Of a DNA stretch of 46,021 bases, positions 15,981-23,922 are shown one piece after another. Numbering within the stretch: the first letter of the stretch is position 1; every line of letters starts with the position of its first letter. Location: NCBI GenBank assembly GCA_964520785.1, contig CAZFQG010000020.1, positions 1 to 46,021 on the forward strand, given 5' to 3'. The stretch comes from CAZFQG01 sp964520785 (GTDB lineage Bacteria; Planctomycetota; Planctomycetia; Pirellulales; Thermoguttaceae). Under the pieces are notes generated by a model. It ran no database searches and was not told where the DNA came from. It saw only the letters and a program-made list of their open reading frames with translations. Made by a program: the position numbers and the translations under genes.

Positions 15981-16565
15981 TTAAACCCGATCCGCCACTG
16001 CCAACTCAATGTGGCCCCGCTCATCCAACTCCACCACCGCCCTCTCAATCTCCTCCGCCGAAAACTTCGGTTTGACTTGTCCCACGCAATGACAGACCGT
16101 CTTTTTGTCATGCGGTTCCCCCTTCGCGCGAAGACTCCGATCCACATACACCGTCGTCGCCCGCAGTTCCAAATCGCGCGCGGTCATCCTGCCGTACTTG
16201 TCCACAAGGTCATCCAGTGCCGCCCGCGTCCGCGGATCGTCCAGGAACTCCTTCCCCTTCTCCCGCACCAAATCCACTTGATCCGTCGGCTCAATCCGAT
16301 ACCCCCCCAGCGTCCCCGTGGTATTCGTCACCGAAACGCAACCCCAGTGCGCAACCAAATCCAAATCCCCGAGCAAAGTCGAATCGAACGGTCCGTACGA
16401 GTGGAGGGAGAAATCGTACCCGCAGTCGATCCCGTAAATCGCCTCCAGGAAATAAACCAGCTTCTGAAGCGCCGTCTTCCCGAATTGCGGGCTGACTCCC
16501 TCCAGCCGTTTCGCCAATTCAGGGATCAGTGTATATCGTTTCCAAGGGAATTCAAATTTACTCAT
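15981..16565 (-). CDS. YwgA-like protein
   Basis: The protein has 194 residues. KTALQKLVYFLEAIYG (about 30-45), YDFSLHSYGPFDSTLL (about 50-65) and the overall length resemble the YwgA family, which is distantly related to SocA/Panacea (DUF4065) proteins. Some members of that wider group act as antitoxins or partner proteins. In Bacillus subtilis ywgA is a neighbour of the HD-domain gene ywfO, and the same pairing appears here with a 4-bp ATGA overlap. That supports both identifications and suggests a conserved partnership. The fragment KPKFSAEEIERAVVELDERGHIELA at the C-terminus looks like a winged-helix-type end. The ATG at 16565 is fixed by the overlap. The gene appears intact within a decaying island. 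Confidence 0.7.
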   Translation of the reverse strand: MSKFEFPWKRYTLIPELAKRLEGVSPQFGKTALQKLVYFLEAIYGIDCGYDFSLHSYGPFDSTLLGDLDLVAHWGCVSVTNTTGTLGGYRIEPTDQVDLVREKGKEFLDDPRTRAALDDLVDKYGRMTARDLELRATTVYVDRSLRAKGEPHDKKTVCHCVGQVKPKFSAEEIERAVVELDERGHIELAVADRV

Positions 16566-17878
16566 ATCGTGTTCTCCTTTGCTTGGCGCATTTCCGCGAC
16601 GAGCTTCCGTGCCTCTGTTCGCCTCTCAAACGGGACATAGACCCGAGTTCGTTCTACAGGCATCAAACCGCGAACAACGGACGAACGTGCCGAAAGGGTG
16701 GTCAATTCTCCATCCGATTGTTCCGGTCGCAGCAAGACCGGTACGTCGGCCGAATCGAATTTATACCAGGAACTGGTGGCGCAGTCGACAAATCCGACGT
16801 CGGGGCCCAGTTTTTCCTGGATATCCGCCACGAATTTCTCGTCTCTCGGCCCGGGAATCTCCGCCGTTTCGAAAACGGCTCGATGGTGTTTCCGACTCAT
16901 CAAGATTCCGCCGTGCTCACCCCCCTTCCCCTCGCTAATCATGCCTAGTACCCGCCAGTCGTCCCATTTTACATATTCCTCAATGTATTCCTTCGACGTC
17001 GGAGGCGGAAACGCACGCTGGTTCGACAGATTACTCTCCCTCTGGTTTTCGCTCAAGAGAAGTCTGACCGCCTCCACCGAATGCTGGTCGAACGCCCGGC
17101 GCGTGTGCTGGAAATACACCTGCGTGAACATCATGTACCGGGCAATAATCAGCGCTTCGGCCGCATGTTCCCCTCCTTCCTCCACCGCCAACACGGGCGA
17201 CGAGGTATCCGGATCGATTGCCACCGTGAGCGTTGCAATCAACCGGTGCAAATCGTAATGGCCGTACGCGACGCCCGTATGATGCGAATCCCGCAGCAGA
17301 TAATCCGCGCGGTCGGCATCCAATTGACTGGACACCAAATCGCACCAGACAAGGGACCGTTCCAGGTTTGTGTCTCCGTTAAGGAAATCCGCGATGTCTT
17401 GTGCCTTGATATGGTAATTCTGGTTCGATGGATGATCTTCGATCACATCCCGCATCAGAAATGCCACCGCCGCCGCGGAGTAGTTCTCGTGTTTGTAGGC
17501 CTTTCCAGACGGATCCTTGTCCATAAGACCCTCCGCCGCATGAGAAAACGGCGCGTGTCCCACGTCGTGCAGCAGGCAGGATAGCCTAACCAGGACGCGG
17601 TCACGATCCAGCCCGAAGTCATTGAATCCTAGTTCCGACTTCAGGAAATCGCTCCGTTTCTCGCAAATGCGGTCAAACATCCGCGTAGCCACGTGCATCA
17701 CGCCTAATGAATGCTCGAAACGCGTATGCATCGCCCCCGGATACACCATATCCGTCAGACTCAGTTGCCGGATTCGTCGCAGACGCTGAAACACCGGGTG
17801 ATTGATAATATCCCGTTCCCATTCGTTCAGACTCACAAAACCGTGAATCGGATCCCGAACCTCGTAGATGCGTCCCAT
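16562..17878 (-). CDS. HD-domain phosphohydrolase (SAMHD1/YwfO-like)
   Basis: The protein has 438 residues. It begins IYEVRDPIHGFVSL, a hallmark of the YwfO/SAMHD1-like HD family. The metal site is intact: HTRFEHSLGVMH, LLHDVGHAPFSH (the HD doublet) and SSQLDADRADYLLRDSHHTG (the distal Asp). Relatives hydrolyse dNTPs to nucleosides plus triphosphate. Bacterial dGTPases of this kind can starve phages of nucleotides (known in the literature), but whether this one does is inference. The ATG at 17878 is preceded by GGAGG at ideal spacing. A TTG one codon upstream is less likely. It overlaps ywgA by ATGA and lies about 170 bp downstream of the broken mod gene, all on one strand. Confidence 0.85.
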   Translation of the reverse strand: MGRIYEVRDPIHGFVSLNEWERDIINHPVFQRLRRIRQLSLTDMVYPGAMHTRFEHSLGVMHVATRMFDRICEKRSDFLKSELGFNDFGLDRDRVLVRLSCLLHDVGHAPFSHAAEGLMDKDPSGKAYKHENYSAAAVAFLMRDVIEDHPSNQNYHIKAQDIADFLNGDTNLERSLVWCDLVSSQLDADRADYLLRDSHHTGVAYGHYDLHRLIATLTVAIDPDTSSPVLAVEEGGEHAAEALIIARYMMFTQVYFQHTRRAFDQHSVEAVRLLLSENQRESNLSNQRAFPPPTSKEYIEEYVKWDDWRVLGMISEGKGGEHGGILMSRKHHRAVFETAEIPGPRDEKFVADIQEKLGPDVGFVDCATSSWYKFDSADVPVLLRPEQSDGELTTLSARSSVVRGLMPVERTRVYVPFERRTEARKLVAEMRQAKENTI

Positions 17879-17965
17879 CAATTCCTCCCCCTTTGGGTAG
17901 TCCTTAACTCAGATATTCTTTGCCTTTGCACAATAAACGTCTAGCAGTCATCCCGCCTCCCTCCC

Positions 17966-18069
17966 AAAACTCCGAAATCTCCAACACCCATTTACGCTCC
18001 AAACCCTGCAAGGCCTGCAAACAGCCAACAACGCTTGACACTCTCTAAAACTCCGAAATATCCAACACC
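17966..18069 (-). repeat. Duplicated 3' terminus of mod
   Basis: A 23-base sequence at 18047-18069, which encodes the last residues (VLDISEF) of the broken mod gene, is repeated at 17966-17988 with one mismatch and an 81-bp offset. The downstream copy encodes VLEISEF in its own frame. It marks duplication or recombination at the end of mod. Confidence 0.75.
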
Positions 18070-18420
18070 TTCAAACTCTCAATCCCCCGGTCGTCCACAA
18101 TCTTCACCGCCACCCGCCGGTGCAGCTCCGGAACGAACGGCAGCGACTCCACCCCCCCGGTACGCCTCGATCCGCTCTTCATCAATCTCCACCCTGAGAT
18201 TCTTTGCCAACCGTGCCCAACCGTCCTTCGCTCCCGCCATCGGGAAGAACACTTGCCGCGGGTACAAGCTCCGCCCGTCGTAATCCGTATCCAGCATTCA
18301 GACGGCGATCTGGTCGCTCCCTCCCGACTCGATCAGCCCCGTCTTCGTATTGTAATAGTCGAATCCCTCGACCCGCACCCGTAACAGTCGTGCAGCACTC
18401 AGTCGGCCATTCGCACCGAT
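18045..18420 (-). pseudogene. C-terminal fragment of the type III-like methyltransferase mod
   Basis: The minus strand encodes RVEGFDYYNTKTG and IESGGSDQIAV, then a TGA (18298-18300) where homologues have Trp, then MLDTDYDGRSLYPRQVFFP and NLRVEIDEERIEAYRG. A run of seven G (plus strand C, 18152-18158) then shifts the frame. Removing one G restores VESLPFVPELHRRVAVK and IVDDRGIESLKVLDISEF ending in TAG. This is the C-terminus of the family of site-specific DNA methyltransferases whose N-terminus lies at 21415-20681. A stop codon plus a frameshift show that it is dead. The homology resumes near 18420, a few bases after the inserted endonuclease gene. Confidence 0.75.
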
Positions 18421-18432
18421 TCCTGAACAAGA

Positions 18433-19296
18433 CTACGTCATGGAACTCAGAAATCCAAGAGCCCCTTGCTTTTCTTCAAACTCTCCCGTTACCCGATCAC
18501 CATTGCTATAACGGACAATGATTTCATAACGCACAAAACACGACGCCGATGTATTCTCATCGTACGCTTGCACCAACTGCACTGCCTCCTCGACTGTTGA
18601 GACATCAAACTTATCCCCATGCAACGTCAAAACATGCACTCGTTCAATACTACGATTCAACGATAACGAAAGCGAATCCAGAAACTCGCCCAACTCACGC
18701 TCATGTAATGAGAGGAGCTTTTTCCTTATTCGTTTCCTTTGCCTTTCCGTTAACGATTCATATGCGGAGACCTTCTTCTGAATTTCAGCATCTGGGGTAT
18801 CCTCACCGAACTCAGCATCGATTCCAACGCATGCAAACGCCGAAATGATACTCTCGTAGGGGAAGTACAGAATCTTGAATCCATGCGATCTCAACTGTCG
18901 CAGAGAACCGTCCGTGAAGACGCCAGCAAGTACGACGCCAAGGAATGGGTGGTAATCCGAATACGTCTGAGCCAGCGGCACAATCGCCGATTGCATTTCC
19001 TGTACCTTGTTGCGAGAGTGCTTTGTGTACCTTCGCCATGCGCTTTCAATGAACGCCTTCGGAATGCCCATCCGATTCTCGTTTCCTTCTGCTTCGAGAA
19101 CGTAGTCAAGATCGTGATTGTTCCCCTTATTGTCTTTCCAGCACACCTTCTTTCTGTTGTCTCGCGCCGCCCGGGCGTGCTTAAAATCCAGATATAGCCC
19201 ATGCTTTGTGCTGACGTCCTTCAGCGGGCCGTAAATCATTGTCTCAAGCATATCGCCGATGATCTGTCCGAATTTGTGAGATGGGGATTGCGCCAT
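18433..19296 (-). CDS. Restriction endonuclease paired with the adjacent DNA methyltransferase
   Basis: The protein has 287 residues. It begins MAQSPSHKFGQIIGDMLE and contains HDLDYVLEAEGNEN (a PD-(D/E)xK-type Asp) and KAFIESAWRRYTKHSRNK (a Glu plus basic residues), an arrangement known from endonucleases encoded next to DNA methylases. Further motifs are FLGVVLAGVFTDGSL and GFKILYFPYESI. The second half (about 165-287) is helical and charged. The ATG at 19296 is 17 bp after the methyltransferase stop, so the two form an operon. By eye the DNA is much less GC-rich than the flanks, with more A/T in third codon positions, which suggests acquisition by transfer. Recognition sequence unknown. The assignment rests on remembered family sequences and neighbour context. 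Confidence 0.7.
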   Translation of the reverse strand: MAQSPSHKFGQIIGDMLETMIYGPLKDVSTKHGLYLDFKHARAARDNRKKVCWKDNKGNNHDLDYVLEAEGNENRMGIPKAFIESAWRRYTKHSRNKVQEMQSAIVPLAQTYSDYHPFLGVVLAGVFTDGSLRQLRSHGFKILYFPYESIISAFACVGIDAEFGEDTPDAEIQKKVSAYESLTERQRKRIRKKLLSLHERELGEFLDSLSLSLNRSIERVHVLTLHGDKFDVSTVEEAVQLVQAYDENTSASCFVRYEIIVRYSNGDRVTGEFEEKQGALGFLSSMT

Positions 19297-19313
19297 TGCT
19301 GCTCTACGTCCTA

Positions 19314-20609
19314 TTATCCCTCCACCCACAATCTGCCTTCTACGAGAGGCACGCGGTGTTTGCGATTCTTCCATTTCGTGTTTCGATCACGAAGTTTCTC
19401 GAAGCGTGCTGTTCTGAAGCCCGCGGCCATCGCAAGACGTTCCATCCAATCCATGACTGGCACGTATACTCCGTAGGGGGCGGAATCGCCTATCACGAAA
19501 CATACAGTGGATGGACTATCGCAAACTCGACGTAGCGATTTCCACACATTGGCGATATCGCGAAAATAACACGCCACCATTAGGTGGTACGTCTTCTTTC
19601 CACCCTTTGTGAGCCGTACCTCGGCGAGTTCTTTGCATACGTCAGCGATTTCTTCGCGAATTGCCTCTAGTTCCGTCGTCCCCAATATTCCATGTAAGTC
19701 AACAGCCTTCTCTGGCACGTGTTGCGAACACGATACAATCAAATGACGGCGAACTGCCGAATGAAGGTCGCTCCAACCCTCAATCTCCCCCATGAAGGTC
19801 ATTTCTAGCCGCGTAGCGTCTGCATAATCATAGTTATTGGGGTATGGGGGAGAGGTGATCACAAGATTGGCGAACCCCGAAGCTACTCCGTCACATGTCC
19901 TCGCATCGCTCTCCAGCAAATGTGCCGCAGTGTCCGGCACTTCCTGTGACGAACGCATGTCGGAGTACACGATCTCAATCTGCTCTTCGAAGGCATCGAA
20001 CGGCCACCTCGCTCCACGTTTTTTCTTGTTCGGCAACACATATTGCCAATTTGCGGTCCCGACATGCGAACACTTCCGGAGAATTCCCAAAAGGGTAAGC
20101 CATGTCAATTCGGAAGCGGCACTCGCATCCTTCGCCTTTTCGTAGGCGGTTCGAATCCGATCTAAATCTCGCAGTGCATCGTCCGAGTAGCACTTATGAA
20201 TCAGCTTTCCGTAAGACCCACTGCGATCTCCCGTCATTGACCTCCCCTGCTCCAACACGGCTAAAGCAAAGTCGTGATAAGCCTCTGGATCGCTACGCCG
20301 TGCGAGTTTGGCTTTCGCCACTCTCGCAATGAAAGGATGGCTCTCTACTCCGTAGCTAGCGACACCCATATCTTGTGCGGCTAGCAGAGTGGTTCCAGAG
20401 CCGGCAAAGGGATCAAGGACTTTGGTATATGGGTTCTTGGCAATCGTCTCGGCAATCAGTGACTTCGCCCATTCTGCAGAGAAGCCCGCACTGTACCTGA
20501 ACCAACGATGGACTGGGAGTTTCATATTATCAACGAATGTGGTCGTATTCCGTAACGGTTTCTTGGATCGTTCCACGGGGAACAGGTAAAGCTGCTCTGT
20601 TTGAACCAC
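19314..20609 (-). CDS. Site-specific DNA methyltransferase
   Basis: The protein has 431 residues. Motif I is KVLDPFAGSGTTLLAAQ (AdoMet binding, about residues 63-80). Motif IV is VITSPPYPNNYDYADATR (catalytic SPPY, about residue 235-250). This order and the SPPY tetrapeptide fit the N6-adenine/N4-cytosine methylase class. HRWFRYSAGFSAEWA, before motif I, is usual in this subfamily. The start is GTG at 20609, with AGAGG upstream. Codon use and base composition differ from the surroundings. The gene is followed directly by the endonuclease gene, and the pair lies between two halves of another methylase gene. It protects host DNA against the partner endonuclease, by analogy with other systems. 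Confidence 0.85.
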   Translation of the reverse strand: MVQTEQLYLFPVERSKKPLRNTTTFVDNMKLPVHRWFRYSAGFSAEWAKSLIAETIAKNPYTKVLDPFAGSGTTLLAAQDMGVASYGVESHPFIARVAKAKLARRSDPEAYHDFALAVLEQGRSMTGDRSGSYGKLIHKCYSDDALRDLDRIRTAYEKAKDASAASELTWLTLLGILRKCSHVGTANWQYVLPNKKKRGARWPFDAFEEQIEIVYSDMRSSQEVPDTAAHLLESDARTCDGVASGFANLVITSPPYPNNYDYADATRLEMTFMGEIEGWSDLHSAVRRHLIVSCSQHVPEKAVDLHGILGTTELEAIREEIADVCKELAEVRLTKGGKKTYHLMVACYFRDIANVWKSLRRVCDSPSTVCFVIGDSAPYGVYVPVMDWMERLAMAAGFRTARFEKLRDRNTKWKNRKHRVPLVEGRLWVEG

Positions 20610-20653
20610 GAGTATTCGCCTCTATATATTGTCCACTTCGTGATAATGCTCAA

Positions 20654-20680
20654 CCAGCCACCAGAGGCTGGCAACCGGGG
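20654..20680. repeat. REP-like palindrome at the right edge of the inserted R-M cassette
   Basis: Arms CCAGCC and GGCTGG surround ACCAGA, then CAACCGGGG follows on the plus strand. It resembles the element at 15064-15086 in stem and trailing CCGGGG string. It lies between the end of the mod N-terminal fragment and the start of the inserted methyltransferase, so it could mark the insertion junction. Confidence 0.4.
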
Positions 20681-21415
20681 TTAGTGTATCAGACCAGCCG
20701 CACCTTCAACACCCCTGTTCTCATGCAACTCCCACGTATCCCGGAAAGCTCTGATTTGTTCGGGTTCTGCTGTTAGGTCTTCGTCCTTGTCCTTGACGTC
20801 GCGATAATTCACGAACGGCTGCAAATTCGACTTGTACGTGATCCCGTACGGCGGGTCGAAGCACACCATCTGAACCTTCCCCGCCATTCCCTCCTTCTCC
20901 AACAGCGAGTTCATCACCAAAAGGCTGTCCCCCGCGATCAGCCGATTGCTCCACCCGTGCGCATGCTTGTAGAACTCCACCGCCTCTCGCAGCGGCGGAT
21001 TCTCCTCCTGCTTATCAAACAGCGACAACTGCTGTGGAAACTGCTCCGCCGGCTCCGAACCCGCCCCCTTCTCAACCGACTCGATAATCGTCCGCGGGTC
21101 AATCCGTTCGTGAACGTGCAAAGAAACCGTCGGAACCTCGAACGACGTATGCTCCTTCTTCCCGGCCCACTGCAACCGCGGGTCCAAATGCGGATCGTAC
21201 GCATACACCTTCCGCGTCCCCCCGTCCGGGTCCGTATCCGGCGTCACCAACCCCACCGGCGGGTTATTTGCCCGTTTCTTGTTCATGTGCTCGTAGCTCT
21301 CGATTGAGCGAGTCTCCTTAGAATTCTCCCCTTTTTTCGCCACCTTCCCAGACCCCGGTTTTTTCCCGGCCGTCCTCTTCGGGGCCGCCTTCTTCGCCAC
21401 CTTCTTCCTTGCCAT
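20681..21415 (-). pseudogene. N-terminal fragment of a type III-like methyltransferase (mod)
   Basis: The frame encodes 244 residues. The first 30 are lysine/alanine-rich (KKVAKKAAPKRTAGKK), which suggests a nucleic-acid-binding tail. Then come features of large site-specific methylases of type III-like systems: MNKKRANNPPVGLV, YAYDPHLDPRLQWAGK, SNRLIAGDSLLVMNSLL and MVCFDPPYGITYKSNLQPF, the last containing catalytic motif IV (DPPY). Homology ends at IRAFRDTWEL (near 20730). The next residues are encoded by foreign DNA and the frame stops at 20681. The AdoMet-binding half and the target-recognition region are missing; the C-terminus survives at 18420-18045. So the gene was split and partly deleted by insertion of another methylase-endonuclease pair. 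Confidence 0.8.
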
Positions 21416-21463
21416 ACGTGTCCCTTCGCATCATCTTCCATCGCGTCACCAACCAACCCCCCA

Positions 21464-21492
21464 TGTATAGCAGCCAAGCCCAACCCCCACAA
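21464..21492 (-). promoter_or_regulatory. Possible promoter of the mod operon
   Basis: Minus-strand TTGTGG (21487-21492) and TATACA (21464-21469) are 17 bp apart, 50 bp upstream of the ATG at 21415. Matches to consensus are partial (three and four of six), so it is only a candidate. Confidence 0.35.
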
Positions 21493-21544
21493 CCCCACCC
21501 CCATGGTCACCCCCCCTTATGCACCATGTCTCTCCATACCCACC

Positions 21545-21584
21545 GACCACTACCCACTGACCACTGACCACTACCCACTGACCA
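21545..21584. repeat. 21-bp tandem repeat, 1.9 copies
   Basis: The unit GACCACTACCCACTGACCACT (written here as 14 + 7 bases: GACCACTACCCACT, GACCACT) occurs nearly twice in a row. It sits in C-rich low-complexity DNA between the cytochrome gene and the mod operon. Confidence 0.7.
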
Positions 21585-21598
21585 ACCCCCGCGGCCGG

Positions 21599-23908
21599 CT
21601 ACTTCCGATCCTCGGCTTCAGGCGTATTCCGGCCGCGCATTGGCTCCGGATCGCGCGACCTCTTCAGGAGTTCGAGCAGTCCCTGGTGCCGCCGGTTGCC
21701 CGGATCGCGGCGCAGGAGTTCCTCGGCACAGGTGATCGCTTCGGCCCACTGTTCCTCCTGGGCATACAGCGTAGCCAGCGCCTCCAGGAAGTCGGACGAG
21801 GGTTGGAGATTGTAGGCCGCGCGGAGGGCGCGCTCCGCTTCGACCGGTTTTTCCAATCGCATCAGCGTCAGGCCCAAGTTGTAATGGATCCGCGCGTTTT
21901 CCGGCGCCAGCTCGGCGGCTTTACCGAGCAGCTCGGCCACTTCCGAGAGCCGCTCGGAGTTTTCCGCCAGAAGCAACGCGAGCGAGTACGGAATCTCCCC
22001 CATTTCCGGCGCCAGTCCCATCGCCGTCCGATAATGCCGCTCGGCGTCTTTCGCGTTGCCCCGGTGATAATGGAGCATCGCCAAATTCAAATACGCCGGT
22101 ACGAACCGCGGATCGAGCCGCAGAGCGATTTCGTATTCGTCCACCGCCTCGTCCTCGCGGCCTTGATTCGCGTGGATGACCGCCATATTCAAATGCGCCG
22201 CCGCTTGATCGGCCGTTTCCCGCTGACCCTCCATGTATTCCTCCAATGCCGCGTCGAACGCCGCCGTCTCGTCCTTGTTGAATAGATTTCGCGGCACCAC
22301 CGAGAGGACCCTCGCCGCCTCCGTCCGGACCGCGCGGACCGGGTCGTCCAACCGGTCGGTGACCCGGCGGTGAAGCATCCGGGGGTCGGTCATTTCCAAC
22401 GCGCGGACCGAGGCCGCACGGATGAGCGGCTCCTTGGCGTCGAGTCCCGCGTACGCCGCCGACAACGCCTCCGGGGTCCCGTAGCGGCCCAAGAGGAGAA
22501 TCGCGCTGGCGCGGATCGAGGCCGGGAGCGTTCGGCGTCGGGCAACGGCCAACAGGGCCGGTTCCCCCTCCGGCTTCCCCTCGCGGCCGGCGGCGATGGC
22601 GTGGGCGAAGTGCGGCGGACCCGGCTTCGGCGGACCGTACCACGCCTCGACCTTGGCTTGGGCCCACTCGGCCGCCGTCTTCTCGTCCATCCCCTCCGTC
22701 GCCTCGTGATGGCAGCCGGTGCAGGCATTGGGAATGCCCAGCTCCACCGTCAAGTCCGGGCGCGGCACGCGGAGGCTGTGGTCCCGCCGAGGGTCGACCA
22801 CCATGTACGTCGTCTCCGGCATGTGGCACTCGACGCACAGCGTCCCCGGCTTGCTCGAGTCCGGGTGGAAGTGATGGGTCGGCGTGTCATATTGGGCCGG
22901 TACGTGGCACTGCCCGCACAGCCGGTTGTCGTCGAACTTCACCTTGAGCGAATGGGGGTTGTGGCAGTCGGTGCAGCGGACCTCCTCGTGATACATCCGG
23001 CTCTGAATGAACGACCCGTAGACATAGTCTTCTTCGAGAATCTGTCCATCCGCGTAGTAGAGATCGCCGTCGATGAGTTCGGGGAAGTAGTAGTCGAGAA
23101 ACGGCTTTCCGGGCTTGCAGCCCGGATGGACGATCCGTCGTCGCGAATGGCACGGGGCGCAGTTCTCGATTTCGGTTCGCTGCGAATCGGCCTTCGTCGC
23201 GGCCACCGCCATGCCGCGTTTGCGGTCCCAGAAGGGGCTCCAGGCCTCGGCCAATTGGCAGTGCAGGCTGCACGGGCCGTGGCACGCCTCGCAACTGACG
23301 TCGATTTCCGAAAAAGTCGTATGATAGGTGTTCGTCGCGAGGTCGTAGTTCTTTCGGAGGTTGGTCGAGTGGCATTCGGCGCACATATAGTTCCAGTTCT
23401 GCAAGGGCCCCGTCCAGTGCAGTTCGTCGTCGTGCGGAATCGGCTCGTCGGGGTAAAGATGGAACCACTCCTTCTTCTGCGTGTCCCAGGCCAACGGAAG
23501 GCATTGAACGCGGCCGTCGGGGAACTCGACCATGTACTGCTGCAACGGCCGCACGCCGAAGACGTACTTCACCTCGAACGTCTCCATTTCCCCGTCACGA
23601 TTGTCGGTCGTCACGAAGAACCCGCCGTTTTCGCGGAAGAATCGGGAGGTCACCTCGAAGTGGGTGTATTCCACGTCGCCGAAATCGGCCAAGACGGTCT
23701 CTTCCGTGGCTACGTCCATGGCCAGATCGTGGTCGGAACCGGTCCACTCCTCGCATTCAACCGGGTGGCATTCAACGCACCGCGACCGACCAACGTATTC
23801 GGCCGTCGCGTGTTCCGGAAGGCACTTCCACCAATCGAACGCGAAATAGAGCCCCGAAGCGGCGAAGAGCACGGCGAAAACAAGGGCGATTCGTAGAAGC
23901 AAAACCAA
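21599..23908 (-). CDS. Octaheme cytochrome c with HEAT and TPR repeats
   Basis: The protein has 769 residues. It starts with a signal anchor (RIALVFAVLFAASGLYFAF). Eight CxxCH heme-binding motifs follow in the first 400 residues: CVECH, CAECH, CEACH, CAPCH, CTDCH, CGQCH, CVECH and CTGCH. Residues 440-545 look like HEAT repeats (ASAILLLGRYGTPEAL). Residues 555-750 are about five TPR units (AAHLNMAVIHANQGREDEAV, YLNLAMLHYHRGNAKDAE and others). It should sit on the outside of the cytoplasmic membrane and carry electrons, with the repeat part mediating protein contacts. Whether it is also an enzyme (for example for nitrogen compounds) cannot be told. The start seems to be TTG at 23908, 14 bp after the regulator stop, so the two genes are probably one operon. 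Confidence 0.9.
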   Translation of the reverse strand: MVLLLRIALVFAVLFAASGLYFAFDWWKCLPEHATAEYVGRSRCVECHPVECEEWTGSDHDLAMDVATEETVLADFGDVEYTHFEVTSRFFRENGGFFVTTDNRDGEMETFEVKYVFGVRPLQQYMVEFPDGRVQCLPLAWDTQKKEWFHLYPDEPIPHDDELHWTGPLQNWNYMCAECHSTNLRKNYDLATNTYHTTFSEIDVSCEACHGPCSLHCQLAEAWSPFWDRKRGMAVAATKADSQRTEIENCAPCHSRRRIVHPGCKPGKPFLDYYFPELIDGDLYYADGQILEEDYVYGSFIQSRMYHEEVRCTDCHNPHSLKVKFDDNRLCGQCHVPAQYDTPTHHFHPDSSKPGTLCVECHMPETTYMVVDPRRDHSLRVPRPDLTVELGIPNACTGCHHEATEGMDEKTAAEWAQAKVEAWYGPPKPGPPHFAHAIAAGREGKPEGEPALLAVARRRTLPASIRASAILLLGRYGTPEALSAAYAGLDAKEPLIRAASVRALEMTDPRMLHRRVTDRLDDPVRAVRTEAARVLSVVPRNLFNKDETAAFDAALEEYMEGQRETADQAAAHLNMAVIHANQGREDEAVDEYEIALRLDPRFVPAYLNLAMLHYHRGNAKDAERHYRTAMGLAPEMGEIPYSLALLLAENSERLSEVAELLGKAAELAPENARIHYNLGLTLMRLEKPVEAERALRAAYNLQPSSDFLEALATLYAQEEQWAEAITCAEELLRRDPGNRRHQGLLELLKRSRDPEPMRGRNTPEAEDRK

Positions 23909-23922
23909 GGGACCGTCCGGAA

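Noticed and set aside
18000..18040. Plus-strand TTGACA at about 18034 as a promoter
   Set aside because: No -10 at suitable spacing and no plus-strand gene follows.
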